Assembly: GCF_029589055.1 (NCBI RefSeq) | Contig: NZ_JARQZP010000007.1 | Location: 1,426,001-1,490,000 of the forward strand | Reading direction: 5' to 3' | Length of the DNA stretch: 64,000 nucleotides | Source: Vibrio hannami | GTDB taxonomy: Bacteria; Pseudomonadota; Gammaproteobacteria; Enterobacterales; Vibrionaceae | Part shown: one piece after another, positions 17,921 to 27,180 of the stretch | Numbering within the stretch: the stretch's first letter is position 1 | Layout of the letters: every line of letters begins with the position of its first letter | Notes under the pieces: model-generated | What the model was told of the DNA's origin: nothing | What the model saw: the letters and a program-made list of their open reading frames with translations, nothing else | Database searches by the model: none | Position numbers and translations under genes: made by a program

Positions 17921-19168
17921 CTACTTGGAGCTTAAAACGGTCGCTGGATTCATCTGACTCGCTTTCTGTGCTGGGAACCAGGTTGCCAGCAAGCTAAGCG
18001 CAATTGCAGTCCCTGACACCAAAACTACGTCCATGCTGCTTACCTGTGAAGGTAGAAAGTCGACAAAATAGATATCTCCGGAAAGGAACTGGTGCCCGAT
18101 TAGCGCTTCAACACCTTTGATAATCGATGTAAGATTCAACGCTACCAAAACACCAAATACACTACCAACAATACTTCCCAGCACGCCCGACAGGACACCA
18201 ATCCAGACGAAAATCCTGCGAATAAGGCCGTCTGTCGCCCCCATGGTTCTGAGTATTGCAATTTCAGAAGCTCGATCTTTCACCGCCATCATTAACGTAG
18301 AAACGATATTGAAACAAGCGACCCCAATAACCAAAACCATAACCAGATACATAATGGTTCTTACCATCTGAATATCACGATATAGGAAGCCATATTTCTG
18401 CTTCCAGCTTTTCAGATAGACGTATACCGGGATCTTGTTTCCCAGACTTCTGACTATTGTCGGCGCATTGAGTACATCGTTAGTTTTAATGGAAACCCCA
18501 GATATCGCATCACCAAGCCTCGCGTATTTCTGAGCATCTCCAAGCGGTATAAGCGCCAGGTTGTGATCAAGCTGTCCACCGAGCTCCAACAGACCAGTTA
18601 CACGAACTCTAACTCGCCTCGGGGCCTGTACCTTATCAACAGTCCCACTGGAAACGGGGATCATCAGAGATAAACTATCACCTAACTTAACACCCAGATT
18701 ATCAGCGATCCCTTTACCTAATATCACCTGCTGATTGTCAGCCTTAAAATCTCCCCAGTTCATACCAGTAACAAACTCAGGCAATGTGGATACATCCAGT
18801 TCGTAGGTTGGATCAATACCTCGAACTTCCAGGGCTTTGAGCTTTTGCCCTCTTTCTGCCAGTGCAGTAAAACGAACGTAAGGAGCTGAAGCTTCTACTC
18901 GCTCATCCTGGTTGACCGCTTCTATTACGTTTTGCCAATCATGCATTCGGCCATCAACGGCTTCAAATTCTCCGTGAGGGACCACAGAAAGAACTCGATT
19001 TTTAAGCTCTTTCTCAAAACCGTTCATCGCAGATAACCCGATAATAATGACGGCAACCCCAACTGCGATTCCGATGGTTGAAGAGACAGAGATAAAAGAA
19101 ACCATCTTATTTCTCTGTTTTGCCTTGCTGAATCGCCCACCAATGAAAAATGAAAGTGAAGAGAACAC
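17921..19168 (-). CDS. lolE: Lipoprotein-releasing system transmembrane protein LolE
   Basis: A 415-residue inner-membrane subunit of the LolCDE complex, which extracts outer-membrane-bound lipoproteins and hands them to LolA. It has an N-terminal TM, a large periplasmic domain and three C-terminal TM helices (FtsX fold). It matches LolE rather than LolC: MVSFISVSSTIGIAVGVAV near the N-terminus, VVPHGE, and GHQFLSGDIYFVDFLPS near the C-terminus. It begins two bases after the lolD stop. Confidence 0.96.
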   Translation of the reverse strand: MFSSLSFFIGGRFSKAKQRNKMVSFISVSSTIGIAVGVAVIIIGLSAMNGFEKELKNRVLSVVPHGEFEAVDGRMHDWQNVIEAVNQDERVEASAPYVRFTALAERGQKLKALEVRGIDPTYELDVSTLPEFVTGMNWGDFKADNQQVILGKGIADNLGVKLGDSLSLMIPVSSGTVDKVQAPRRVRVRVTGLLELGGQLDHNLALIPLGDAQKYARLGDAISGVSIKTNDVLNAPTIVRSLGNKIPVYVYLKSWKQKYGFLYRDIQMVRTIMYLVMVLVIGVACFNIVSTLMMAVKDRASEIAILRTMGATDGLIRRIFVWIGVLSGVLGSIVGSVFGVLVALNLTSIIKGVEALIGHQFLSGDIYFVDFLPSQVSSMDVVLVSGTAIALSLLATWFPAQKASQMNPATVLSSK

Positions 19169-19170
19169 CG

Positions 19171-19866
19171 TTACTCCTCCGTTGTTTGCTGGTTACTTAC
19201 CAGCAAGCCATCTTTCATATGCAGCTGTCTGTCCATCTTTCCTGCAAGCTCCCCGTCATGAGTCACCACCAAAAACGCTGTTCCATATTGCTGGTTTAAC
19301 TCTCGCATCAGGTCATAAATGGCAAGTGCTGTATTGTGGTCCAGGTTTCCGGTAGGTTCATCGGCCAACACCAACGCTGGTTGATTGACTAACGCTCTAG
19401 CTATCGCTACACGCTGTCTCTCGCCGCCCGATAATTCCGAAGGTCTGTGCTCCATACGGTGGCTTAACCCAACCTTCTCTAATAAATCTGATGCTTTCTT
19501 CTTAGCACTGTTAATTCCTTCACCGCCAATCAGCAGTGGCATTGCCACATTTTCAACCGCTGTAAAGTCAGAAAGCAAATGATGGAACTGGTAAACAAAA
19601 CCGATATGCTTGTTGCGAATTTTTGCCTGCTTATTGGAAGAGAGGCGCGACAGGTTTTGATCCAAAAATTCGACTTCACCTTCAGATGCATCGTCCAAAG
19701 CACCTAAAATATGAAGCAATGTACTTTTACCAGAACCTGAACTACCGATAATCGAAGCGAGCTCCCCTTTCTTGAGTTCAAAACTGACTCCTTTCAGAAC
19801 CTCTGTCTCCATTGAACCTTCACGGTATGTTTTACGGACAGAACAGCATTTTATGAGGTTGCTCAT
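19171..19866 (-). CDS. lolD: Lipoprotein-releasing system ATP-binding protein LolD
   Basis: A 231-residue ABC ATPase that powers lipoprotein release by LolCE. Walker A is GSSGSGKST, the signature LSGGERQRVAIARAL and Walker B LVLADEPTGNLD, with an H-loop VVTHDG. It is tightly coupled to lolE but is separated from lolC by about 1.8 kb containing three other genes, unlike the usual contiguous lolCDE order, so it may need its own promoter in 19867-20033. Confidence 0.97.
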   Translation of the reverse strand: MSNLIKCCSVRKTYREGSMETEVLKGVSFELKKGELASIIGSSGSGKSTLLHILGALDDASEGEVEFLDQNLSRLSSNKQAKIRNKHIGFVYQFHHLLSDFTAVENVAMPLLIGGEGINSAKKKASDLLEKVGLSHRMEHRPSELSGGERQRVAIARALVNQPALVLADEPTGNLDHNTALAIYDLMRELNQQYGTAFLVVTHDGELAGKMDRQLHMKDGLLVSNQQTTEE

Positions 19867-20033
19867 AGATAAACCCGGTTATTTTAATTCAATGTGTTAC
19901 ACGAATGACGATTTTTATATCACAAAGAATGAGTTAAACATCAATCGGGGTATATTAGACGTTATGCAGTGGTGATTCAAAGCATACTTGTCAGCAACAG
20001 GTTAGATAAAGCGCCAGACTAAAAGCAAATGGG

Positions 20034-20285
20034 TTAATTTTGCTTATCAGGCGTCCAGCTCTGAAGCATACGTTCATTCTCCATTAGAATAGGATCACAG
20101 CTGTTTTCAGGAGGTTCAATACTGGCTAGGAGGTCATCTGGTATTTCTTCTCTTAGCTTAACTACCACTTGATAGCTTTCAGTTTTTGTATCATCTACCA
20201 GGATAAGCTGCTTCAAGGATCTTAAATCTTGTTCAGTAAAGCCTGAATCAAAAAAACACTTGATAGCATGTTTTTCTTCTTTCAA
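20034..20285 (-). CDS. Small hypothetical protein
   Basis: An 83-residue acidic soluble protein that I do not recognise. There is no signal peptide, TM helix or clear motif; it has a charged N-terminus (KEEKHAIKCFFDSGF) and a Pro-rich C-terminal third. The start is TTG, overlapping the stop of the upstream gene (TTGA), with an AGG-like site eight to nine bases before, so it is translationally coupled to the EF-hand protein. The pair lies inside the lol locus. Confidence 0.6.
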   Translation of the reverse strand: MKEEKHAIKCFFDSGFTEQDLRSLKQLILVDDTKTESYQVVVKLREEIPDDLLASIEPPENSCDPILMENERMLQSWTPDKQN

Positions 20286-20698
20286 GAGAGTAACCTGTCT
20301 TGAAGTTTTGGTCTGCCCCCATCGGTATAAGCTCTAATTATGGCTTTTGAAAATTGGGTATAGACAGCACGCATATGCGGAGAATGAGGAAACTTTTGTG
20401 CGATATATATTTCCAGATCGTCTCTGAAGCCATTTCTGTTTACATCATAAGGGATTGGTTTTTCGGGTAACAGGCCAAGAAACGGGTATGTTTGAACTAA
20501 CTCCTGAGTAAGTTCTAATTTGATTTCTTCAGGCTCAGGCAGTTCATCAATCACCACAGGCTCTTCAACTTCTTCTAGTTCAAAAGAAGTAATTTCCGTT
20601 GCTTGCTGAGGCTCTACATCTATATCAATCCCAAATATAGCGATCAAAATAAGAATAAGGAGCGTCAATCCAATAATAATAAACTTTAGAATCTGCAA
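20282..20698 (-). CDS. Membrane-anchored protein with one EF-hand-like calcium loop
   Basis: A 138-residue protein. An N-terminal TM helix (residues about 4-24) anchors it, and a long acidic Glu/Pro-rich stretch (about 35-65) leads to a C-terminal domain with a canonical calcium loop at residues 85-96 (D-x-N-x-N-G-x-x-D-x-x-E). The orientation suggests a periplasmic calcium-binding domain. It starts with TTG; there is no in-frame ATG nearby and the TM helix begins at once. Similar single-loop proteins are common hypotheticals in gammaproteobacteria. Function unknown; it is probably co-transcribed with the 83-residue gene and possibly with the upstream GGDEF gene. Confidence 0.65.
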   Translation of the reverse strand: MQILKFIIIGLTLLILILIAIFGIDIDVEPQQATEITSFELEEVEEPVVIDELPEPEEIKLELTQELVQTYPFLGLLPEKPIPYDVNRNGFRDDLEIYIAQKFPHSPHMRAVYTQFSKAIIRAYTDGGRPKLQDRLLS

Positions 20699-20795
20699 AT
20701 CATTATTACCGTATGCACCAATTACACTTCTCTAAGTATAACAGCCTATTTTGTAAGCGTATGTGATGAAAACAATTTATATTTAAGAATCAACA

Positions 20796-21608
20796 TTAGT
20801 CCGCTACAGCCTGATGGATTAACTCACCATAACTGATAGCACGATTTCTACCGTTGGATTTGGCAACATAAAGTGCTTCATCCGCTGCCAAAATAAGAGT
20901 TCTAGAATCCTTCAGGCCACACTCCATTGATGAAATGCCAAAGCTTGCGGTGATCTCCATATCAGAATAACGGAAAAGGTCGATGGCTTCCCGAATACGC
21001 TCTATCAATACTTTGGCGTCTTTTTCATTTACAAAAGGCAGGACAATACAAAACTCTTCACCACCGTAACGACAAACGAAATCTGTCCGCCGAATGTGGG
21101 AACGAATAATAGAAGCGACACCTTTTAAAACTTCATCGCCAGCTAAGTGACCGTGCACATCATTGATCTTTTTAAAATGGTCTAAATCAACCATTACACA
21201 GCAAATATTGTGTTTATATCTAAGAGCCTGATGAATATGTTCATCGAACTTGGCATAGAAGGCTCTTCGATTTAAGCAATCTGTAAGTGGATCCACGCCT
21301 ACCAGAGCTTCAAACTTCCTATTTGAATCCAGTAACTCACTTTTAATTAAATTAAGTTCGTTCTCTTTTCGAGAGCACTGTATAACTTTCTCTTCCAGCT
21401 TCTGGTTATTCAATCTAAGCGTTTTATTTTCAGACAATAAACAGGCAATGCATACACAGAGGTTAATAAACACTACAAAAATGCAGTAGACGAATAGTGG
21501 ACTTATGCTATTGTTCAACAACTCAATAACTGATGCGGTAGGTACAAAAGCGACTAGTAATCCTAGCAACAGAATAGACCCACACGACGTTATTGTTAAT
21601 CTCTTCAT
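20796..21608 (-). CDS. Diguanylate cyclase (GGDEF domain), membrane-bound
   Basis: A 270-residue protein expected to make cyclic di-GMP from two GTP. Two N-terminal hydrophobic helices (about residues 8-28 and 38-58) lead to a coiled-coil stretch and then the GGDEF domain. The active-site motif is GGEEF and an RxxD inhibitory site (RRTD) lies five residues before it, so the enzyme should be active and product-inhibited. There is almost no periplasmic sensor, so regulation may come through the coiled coil or a partner. It is located between lolC and lolD on the same strand. Confidence 0.93.
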   Translation of the reverse strand: MKRLTITSCGSILLLGLLVAFVPTASVIELLNNSISPLFVYCIFVVFINLCVCIACLLSENKTLRLNNQKLEEKVIQCSRKENELNLIKSELLDSNRKFEALVGVDPLTDCLNRRAFYAKFDEHIHQALRYKHNICCVMVDLDHFKKINDVHGHLAGDEVLKGVASIIRSHIRRTDFVCRYGGEEFCIVLPFVNEKDAKVLIERIREAIDLFRYSDMEITASFGISSMECGLKDSRTLILAADEALYVAKSNGRNRAISYGELIHQAVAD

Positions 21609-21683
21609 GTTCTATCCATGGCCCATGAAAACCAACTGCCTATTACTTTGAAACGAGTACGTTGAAACGAGCTTATTACCTTT

Positions 21684-22892
21684 TTATTCGTATCTTAATG
21701 CTTCTGCCGGGCTAACTGAGGCAGCTCTGTATGATGGAAACAGCGTGGCGAGTAGACTCAGAAGTATCGCTAACACAATAACCGTAATTATTTGCACTGG
21801 CTCTATTAAAACAGGCAATCGACCTCCGGTACCGAAAAGTGCAACCCCCATTGATTCCAGTATGCTGTTGAGATTACTAGCAATAACAACACCAATGACG
21901 CCACCAACTATCGACCCTATTATGCCACTACTTGCACCTTGAACCATAAAAATTGTTAATATTTGTCGGCTGGTCATGCCCTGAGTTTTTAAAATTGCCA
22001 CTTCGGACTGCTTTTCCATCACCACCATAATCAATGCAGAGATGATATTAAACGCGGCGACTCCTACAATAAGTCCAAGCATTAACCCCATCATGTTTTT
22101 TTCCATGCGGACCGCCTGGAACAACTCTCCGCGTTGATCGCGCCAGTCACTCCAGAACCAATCATCTGGTAATGAGTTCTGTGAGAGCTCAGAAACAACA
22201 AAAGGGTCATCAAAAAACAGTCTCCAACCGGAGATTTGATCGGATTTAAGCTTTAACAATCTTCCTGCATCTCTGATGTTCACAACCATAAGCTGTCCAT
22301 CAACATCAGAACCCGTATTAAAAATCCCGGCTACAGTAAAGTTTCTTTGGCTGGGAATTCTCCCTAACGGTGTGAACTGGCTGGCACTGGTTACCATTAG
22401 GCGGACTTTATCGCCAGGAGCGACCTTTAAGTTTCTGGCCAGAGTATGGCCAAGAAAGACGTTATATTCACCAGCCTCAAGTTCAGACAATCTTCCAGAC
22501 ATCAAGTAGCGTCCAATGGGCTCATCGGCTACAGGTTCCACTCCTATCAAAATACCCGCAGTAAGCTGACTAGAACTTTGGATGATGGCTTCACTTCGGG
22601 TTAAAGGTGCCACTGACTGAACATGACCAATATTCTGGATAAATGACGGAGGTGTTCCCGATAATTCTGTTTTTTCATTTTGTTGATGGATAACAGCCTG
22701 AGGCAAAACTCCCAGTATCCGGCCTTTTAACTGCGCTTCAAAACCATTCATCACAGATAAAACGGTAACAAGTGACAGTACACCAATGGTGATGCCAGCA
22801 GTAGACATATAAGAAACAAACCGGCTAAATCTGTCACCGGAGCGACCTCTCAAATAACGAAGCCCGATAAACGCCGAAACGGGATGAAACAT
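21684..22892 (-). CDS. lolC: Lipoprotein-releasing system transmembrane protein LolC
   Basis: A 402-residue FtsX-fold inner-membrane subunit of LolCDE that recruits LolA. The N-terminus (FIGLRYLRGRSGDRFSRF) and MSTAGITIGVLSLVTVLSVM are typical of LolC. It has one N-terminal TM, a periplasmic domain and three C-terminal TMs. It is the first gene of the locus; transcription must pass through the GGDEF gene and the two small genes to reach lolDE, or lolDE have another promoter. Confidence 0.95.
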   Translation of the reverse strand: MFHPVSAFIGLRYLRGRSGDRFSRFVSYMSTAGITIGVLSLVTVLSVMNGFEAQLKGRILGVLPQAVIHQQNEKTELSGTPPSFIQNIGHVQSVAPLTRSEAIIQSSSQLTAGILIGVEPVADEPIGRYLMSGRLSELEAGEYNVFLGHTLARNLKVAPGDKVRLMVTSASQFTPLGRIPSQRNFTVAGIFNTGSDVDGQLMVVNIRDAGRLLKLKSDQISGWRLFFDDPFVVSELSQNSLPDDWFWSDWRDQRGELFQAVRMEKNMMGLMLGLIVGVAAFNIISALIMVVMEKQSEVAILKTQGMTSRQILTIFMVQGASSGIIGSIVGGVIGVVIASNLNSILESMGVALFGTGGRLPVLIEPVQIITVIVLAILLSLLATLFPSYRAASVSPAEALRYE

Positions 22893-23085
22893 AACTAAAA
22901 AACCGAGAATTTATGATTAGAGGTAATGTAGCGGTTAACGCCACGGGTTTACAGGCTTATTTATCAGAATTATCGAAAACCTGACCAACAAAACGTAGTA
23001 CAGACCTCATGAAAGTACATCTCCCTTGATTACTGCGCTAACTTAACGATAATCAAAAGGTTAAGATAATAAAAAGGCAAGAGAT

Positions 23086-23655
23086 ATGGAGCAGCAAGAA
23101 TTTTTCACGGTACACCACAAACTTACAGTAAATGTAGAACTTCTGGAAAGTGGCTTTACGTTACCTACAGAGTCCACATTCGTGTCTGAAATACCTGCAC
23201 CTTTTATCGTTGCCAGTGAGTTCAGCCAACTTGACACCTTAACTGATAGCGCAATGGCAGAACTTAAGAACAGTGATTTTAAAAACCTGATGCACCTTAT
23301 CGATCATCAGAACAGCAAACTGAACTTACTGCTGACTTTTATGCTGGCTCAGCAAGACGACGAAAAAATGCGGAAGTACACCACAAGCTTTGGCGCCAGT
23401 CAGTTTTCATTTATCAATGCGGATGAAGTAGAAGTTGGTCAGTTAGTCAGGGCAAAACTATTTCTGGATCACCCCGCTGCTGCGATATACTGTTACGCAA
23501 AAGTCGCAAAGTGCAAAGAAGTAGACGCTGGTTATGAAATAACTGTCATCTACGAGATGCTTAGAGATGTCGATCAGGACCTTCTCATCAAAGCAGCACT
23601 GTATCAGCAACAAAAACTATTACGTCAGCGTTCTATAGAGCGCGAATCAAAATAA
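23086..23655 (+). CDS. plzB: PilZ-like protein (PlzB type)
   Basis: A 189-residue cytosolic protein encoded directly upstream of mfd, as V. cholerae PlzB (VC1885) is. The C-terminal half has a PilZ-like strand pattern (GASQFSFINADEVEVGQLV, then YCYAKVAKC), but the c-di-GMP-binding RxxxR is not present and the following (D/N)xSxxG motif is degenerate. It is therefore likely to be a degenerate PilZ protein that does not bind the nucleotide, perhaps working through a partner. The ATG has an AAAGGCAAGAG-type upstream region. Six bases separate it from mfd. Confidence 0.75.
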   Translation: MEQQEFFTVHHKLTVNVELLESGFTLPTESTFVSEIPAPFIVASEFSQLDTLTDSAMAELKNSDFKNLMHLIDHQNSKLNLLLTFMLAQQDDEKMRKYTTSFGASQFSFINADEVEVGQLVRAKLFLDHPAAAIYCYAKVAKCKEVDAGYEITVIYEMLRDVDQDLLIKAALYQQQKLLRQRSIERESK

Positions 23656-23661
23656 AAAGTC

Positions 23662-26600
23662 ATGTCTAAAATCTCATCTATTTTTTCTCTTGTCTCCCCA
23701 TCTAAAGCGGGAGACAAAAAGCACATCGGTAATCTGCAGGGGGCTTCCCTCTCGATCGCAGTTGCAGAGCTATCAGAACAGCACCGCGGGCACACTTTAT
23801 TGGTGGTACCGGACCCTCAGATGGCCCTCAAACTACAAAGTGAGCTGGAGCAGTTTACTAATGCAGAAATCAGCTTGTTTCCCGACTGGGAAACGCTGCC
23901 CTATGATAACTTTTCTCCACATCAGGATATTATTTCTGACCGTATCGCCAGACTTTATCAACTACCGACCCAAAATAGCGGAATAACCGTTATTCCTGTG
24001 GGTACTTTGCTGCAAAGGCAGTCTCCACGTGAATACCTTATGCAGCACGCTCTGATGGTGAAAGCCGGCGATCTGTTCTCTTTAGAAAAACTACGCATTC
24101 AGTTAGAAAAGTCCGGTTACCGACATGTCGACCAGGTATTTGGGCCCGGCGAATATGCGAGCAGAGGTTCCATTATCGACCTCTACCCAATGGGCAGTGA
24201 TGCGCCATTCAGAATCGACTTCTTTGATGATGAAATAGATACAATCAGAACCTTTGATCCTGAAAGCCAACGTACCATTGAAGAGATCAAAGAGATTCGC
24301 CTGCTACCTGCACATGAATTCCCAACCAGTAACGAAGCGATAGAAGAGTTCCGTTCACGCTGGCGTCAACAGTTCGAAGTAAGACGTGAGCCGGAATCTG
24401 TGTATATGCAAGTCACCAAAGGCACCTGGCCGGCGGGTATTGAATACTGGCAACCGCTTTTCTTTGAACAAACAGAGACCCTGTTTGACTACATCTCTGA
24501 CGGTTCGCTGGTTGTCACCGTTGGTGATATAGAGTCTTCTGTTGATGCATTTCTGGCCGACGTTGATTATCGCTACGATCAGCGAAAAATAGATCCACTA
24601 CGCCCGCTGTTAGAGCCACACATTCTCTGGCAGAAAAAAGACGAGTTATTCTCCAACCTGAAAACTTACCCGCAGGTCAATTTAACGGTTGAAGCTATTA
24701 CCGAAAAAGCCGGAAGGATTAATCCTGCATTAGAATCGCTACCAAAGTTGCACGCGAAACAGCAATCTAAAGAGCCTTTAGCAGAGCTAAGGCGCTTTAC
24801 TGAAAGTTATCAGGGCAAGGTGGTTTTCTCTGTTGAATCTGAAGGCCGCCGAGAAGCATTACTTGAACTTCTTCAGGGAATTAAACTGAAGCCAACAGCG
24901 ATGAACTCCCTTAGCGAAGCGATTCAGGGCAATGCAAAACACTCATTGATACTTGGTTCTGCTGAGCACGGCTTTACCCATAACGATCCTGACTTTGCAC
25001 TGATTTGTGAAAGTGACCTGTTGGGTGATCGCGTTATTCAGCGCAGAAAGAAAGATAAACGTGCAGTAAACAGCGACACGGTAATCCGCCACCTTGCTGA
25101 GCTTAAGCCTGGCCAACCAGTGGTTCACCTTGACCATGGTATTGGACGCTATATCGGCCTGCAGACCCTAGAGGCTGGAGGCCTGACAACCGAGTACGTG
25201 ACACTTGAGTATCAGGACGGAGCAAAACTCTATGTTCCGGTTTCATCGCTTAACTTAATTAGCCGATACTCGGGTGGTGCTGAAGAATCAGCACCAATCC
25301 ATAAACTAGGTGGAGAAGCATGGGCGAAAGCACGCAGGCGTGCCGCAGAAAAAGTTCGCGATGTCGCGGCAGAACTGCTGGACGTTTACGCGAAACGAGA
25401 ACTTAAGCCTGGCTATAAGTTTGAGTTAGACAGAGGCCAGTACGCTACCTTTAAATCAAGCTTCCCATTCGAGGAGACCGATGATCAGGCTATGGCAATC
25501 AATGCCGTGCTGTCTGATATGTGTCAGCCAAAAGCCATGGATCGCCTGGTATGTGGTGACGTTGGTTTTGGGAAAACCGAAGTAGCAATGCGAGCTTCGT
25601 TTGTCTCTACTGATAACGGAAAACAAGTCGCTGTTTTGGTTCCAACCACCCTACTCGCTCAGCAACACTTTGAAAACTTCAGAGACCGATTCGCTAATCA
25701 GCCTATCCGAGTTGAAGTGTTGTCTCGCTTTAAGACTGCGAAAGAACAGAAACAAATTTTGGCCGATGTCGCTGAAGGTAAGGTCGATATTATTATCGGT
25801 ACTCATAAACTGATTCAAAGCGATATCAAGTTTAAAGATCTTGGGCTGTTAATCGTCGACGAGGAGCACCGATTTGGCGTTCGTCAAAAAGAGAAAGTAA
25901 AAGCGATGCGCGCGGATGTGGATATCCTAACGCTAACCGCAACACCGATCCCCCGAACACTAAATATGGCGATGAGTGGTATGCGTGATCTTTCCATTAT
26001 CGCAACCCCACCAGCAAGACGCCTTGCGATAAAAACCTTTGTGCGTCAACGTGAAGACAGCGTTGTCCGCGAAGCTATACTGCGTGAAATCATGCGTGGT
26101 GGGCAAGTCTACTTCCTACATAACCAGGTGGAAACAATTGATAAAGTCGCAGAAGACCTCGCGAAACTGATCCCGGAAGCCCGCATTACTACCGCACATG
26201 GGCAGATGCGTGAGCGTGAACTGGAAAGAGTCATGAACGACTTTTACCATCAGCGCTTTAACCTTCTTGTATGTACTACCATCATCGAAACAGGTATCGA
26301 TGTACCTACTGCTAACACCATTATTATGGATAGAGCGGATAATCTTGGGTTGGCTCAGCTACACCAACTTAGAGGGCGTGTTGGACGCTCGCATCACCAG
26401 GCTTATGCTTACCTGTTAACACCACATCCCAAAGCCATGACAAAAGATGCTGTAAAGCGACTGGATGCCATAGCTTCGCTGGAAGATCTAGGTGCTGGAT
26501 TCACACTGGCAACTCATGACCTTGAAATTCGTGGGGCGGGTGAACTGCTTGGCGATGAACAGAGCGGTCAGATACAGTCCGTTGGCTTTACCCTCTACAT

Positions 26601-27129
26601 GGAGATGCTAGAGCAAGCGGTTCAAGCGCTAAAGGATGGAAAAGAGCCATCGCTGGATGAACTTCTTCGGGAGCAAACCGAGGTGGAGATGCGAATTCCT
26701 GCGCTTCTTCCTGATGACTATATCCCGGATATCAACACCAGGCTTTCAACCTACAAACGTATCGCTAGTGTCAATGATGAAAATGAGTTAGCCGAAATGA
26801 AGGTTGAGCTCATCGACCGGTTCGGTCCGCTTCCGGATGCAACTAAAAACCTGCTTTCTGTTGGTGAAATAAAGCTAGCGGCTGCCAAGATAAAGGTCAA
26901 AAAGATAGAGGCGCATGATAAAGGTGGTTACATAGAGTTTTATCCAAATGCTGACATCAATCCAGCCTATCTGGTTAAACTACTGCAATCCGCTCCTCGC
27001 AAGTACGGTATGGATGGACCAACCAAACTGAAGTTTATGGTTTCTCTGACCGATAGAAGGGAACGGATTCGATTTATCTCTGATATGCTTGAACAATTTG
27101 AGAAAAATAGAATAGCGACACCAGCATAG
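23662..27129 (+). CDS. mfd: Transcription-repair coupling factor
   Basis: A 1155-residue SF2 translocase that removes RNA polymerase stalled at DNA lesions and recruits UvrA. In order: a UvrB-like N-terminal region (about 1-350), the RNA-polymerase-interacting domain (from about residue 480: GQPVVHLDHGIGRY), RecG-like helicase motors with Walker A GDVGFGKTE, DEEH box VDEEHRFG and motif III TATPIPRT, then the TRCF C-terminal domain. The length is typical. It is probably co-transcribed with the PilZ gene upstream. Confidence 0.98.
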   Translation: MSKISSIFSLVSPSKAGDKKHIGNLQGASLSIAVAELSEQHRGHTLLVVPDPQMALKLQSELEQFTNAEISLFPDWETLPYDNFSPHQDIISDRIARLYQLPTQNSGITVIPVGTLLQRQSPREYLMQHALMVKAGDLFSLEKLRIQLEKSGYRHVDQVFGPGEYASRGSIIDLYPMGSDAPFRIDFFDDEIDTIRTFDPESQRTIEEIKEIRLLPAHEFPTSNEAIEEFRSRWRQQFEVRREPESVYMQVTKGTWPAGIEYWQPLFFEQTETLFDYISDGSLVVTVGDIESSVDAFLADVDYRYDQRKIDPLRPLLEPHILWQKKDELFSNLKTYPQVNLTVEAITEKAGRINPALESLPKLHAKQQSKEPLAELRRFTESYQGKVVFSVESEGRREALLELLQGIKLKPTAMNSLSEAIQGNAKHSLILGSAEHGFTHNDPDFALICESDLLGDRVIQRRKKDKRAVNSDTVIRHLAELKPGQPVVHLDHGIGRYIGLQTLEAGGLTTEYVTLEYQDGAKLYVPVSSLNLISRYSGGAEESAPIHKLGGEAWAKARRRAAEKVRDVAAELLDVYAKRELKPGYKFELDRGQYATFKSSFPFEETDDQAMAINAVLSDMCQPKAMDRLVCGDVGFGKTEVAMRASFVSTDNGKQVAVLVPTTLLAQQHFENFRDRFANQPIRVEVLSRFKTAKEQKQILADVAEGKVDIIIGTHKLIQSDIKFKDLGLLIVDEEHRFGVRQKEKVKAMRADVDILTLTATPIPRTLNMAMSGMRDLSIIATPPARRLAIKTFVRQREDSVVREAILREIMRGGQVYFLHNQVETIDKVAEDLAKLIPEARITTAHGQMRERELERVMNDFYHQRFNLLVCTTIIETGIDVPTANTIIMDRADNLGLAQLHQLRGRVGRSHHQAYAYLLTPHPKAMTKDAVKRLDAIASLEDLGAGFTLATHDLEIRGAGELLGDEQSGQIQSVGFTLYMEMLEQAVQALKDGKEPSLDELLREQTEVEMRIPALLPDDYIPDINTRLSTYKRIASVNDENELAEMKVELIDRFGPLPDATKNLLSVGEIKLAAAKIKVKKIEAHDKGGYIEFYPNADINPAYLVKLLQSAPRKYGMDGPTKLKFMVSLTDRRERIRFISDMLEQFEKNRIATPA

Positions 27130-27180
27130 GATGTTAGACTATGCCAATAAGGACGGTATGTACCCGTAATTGGAGTAAAA

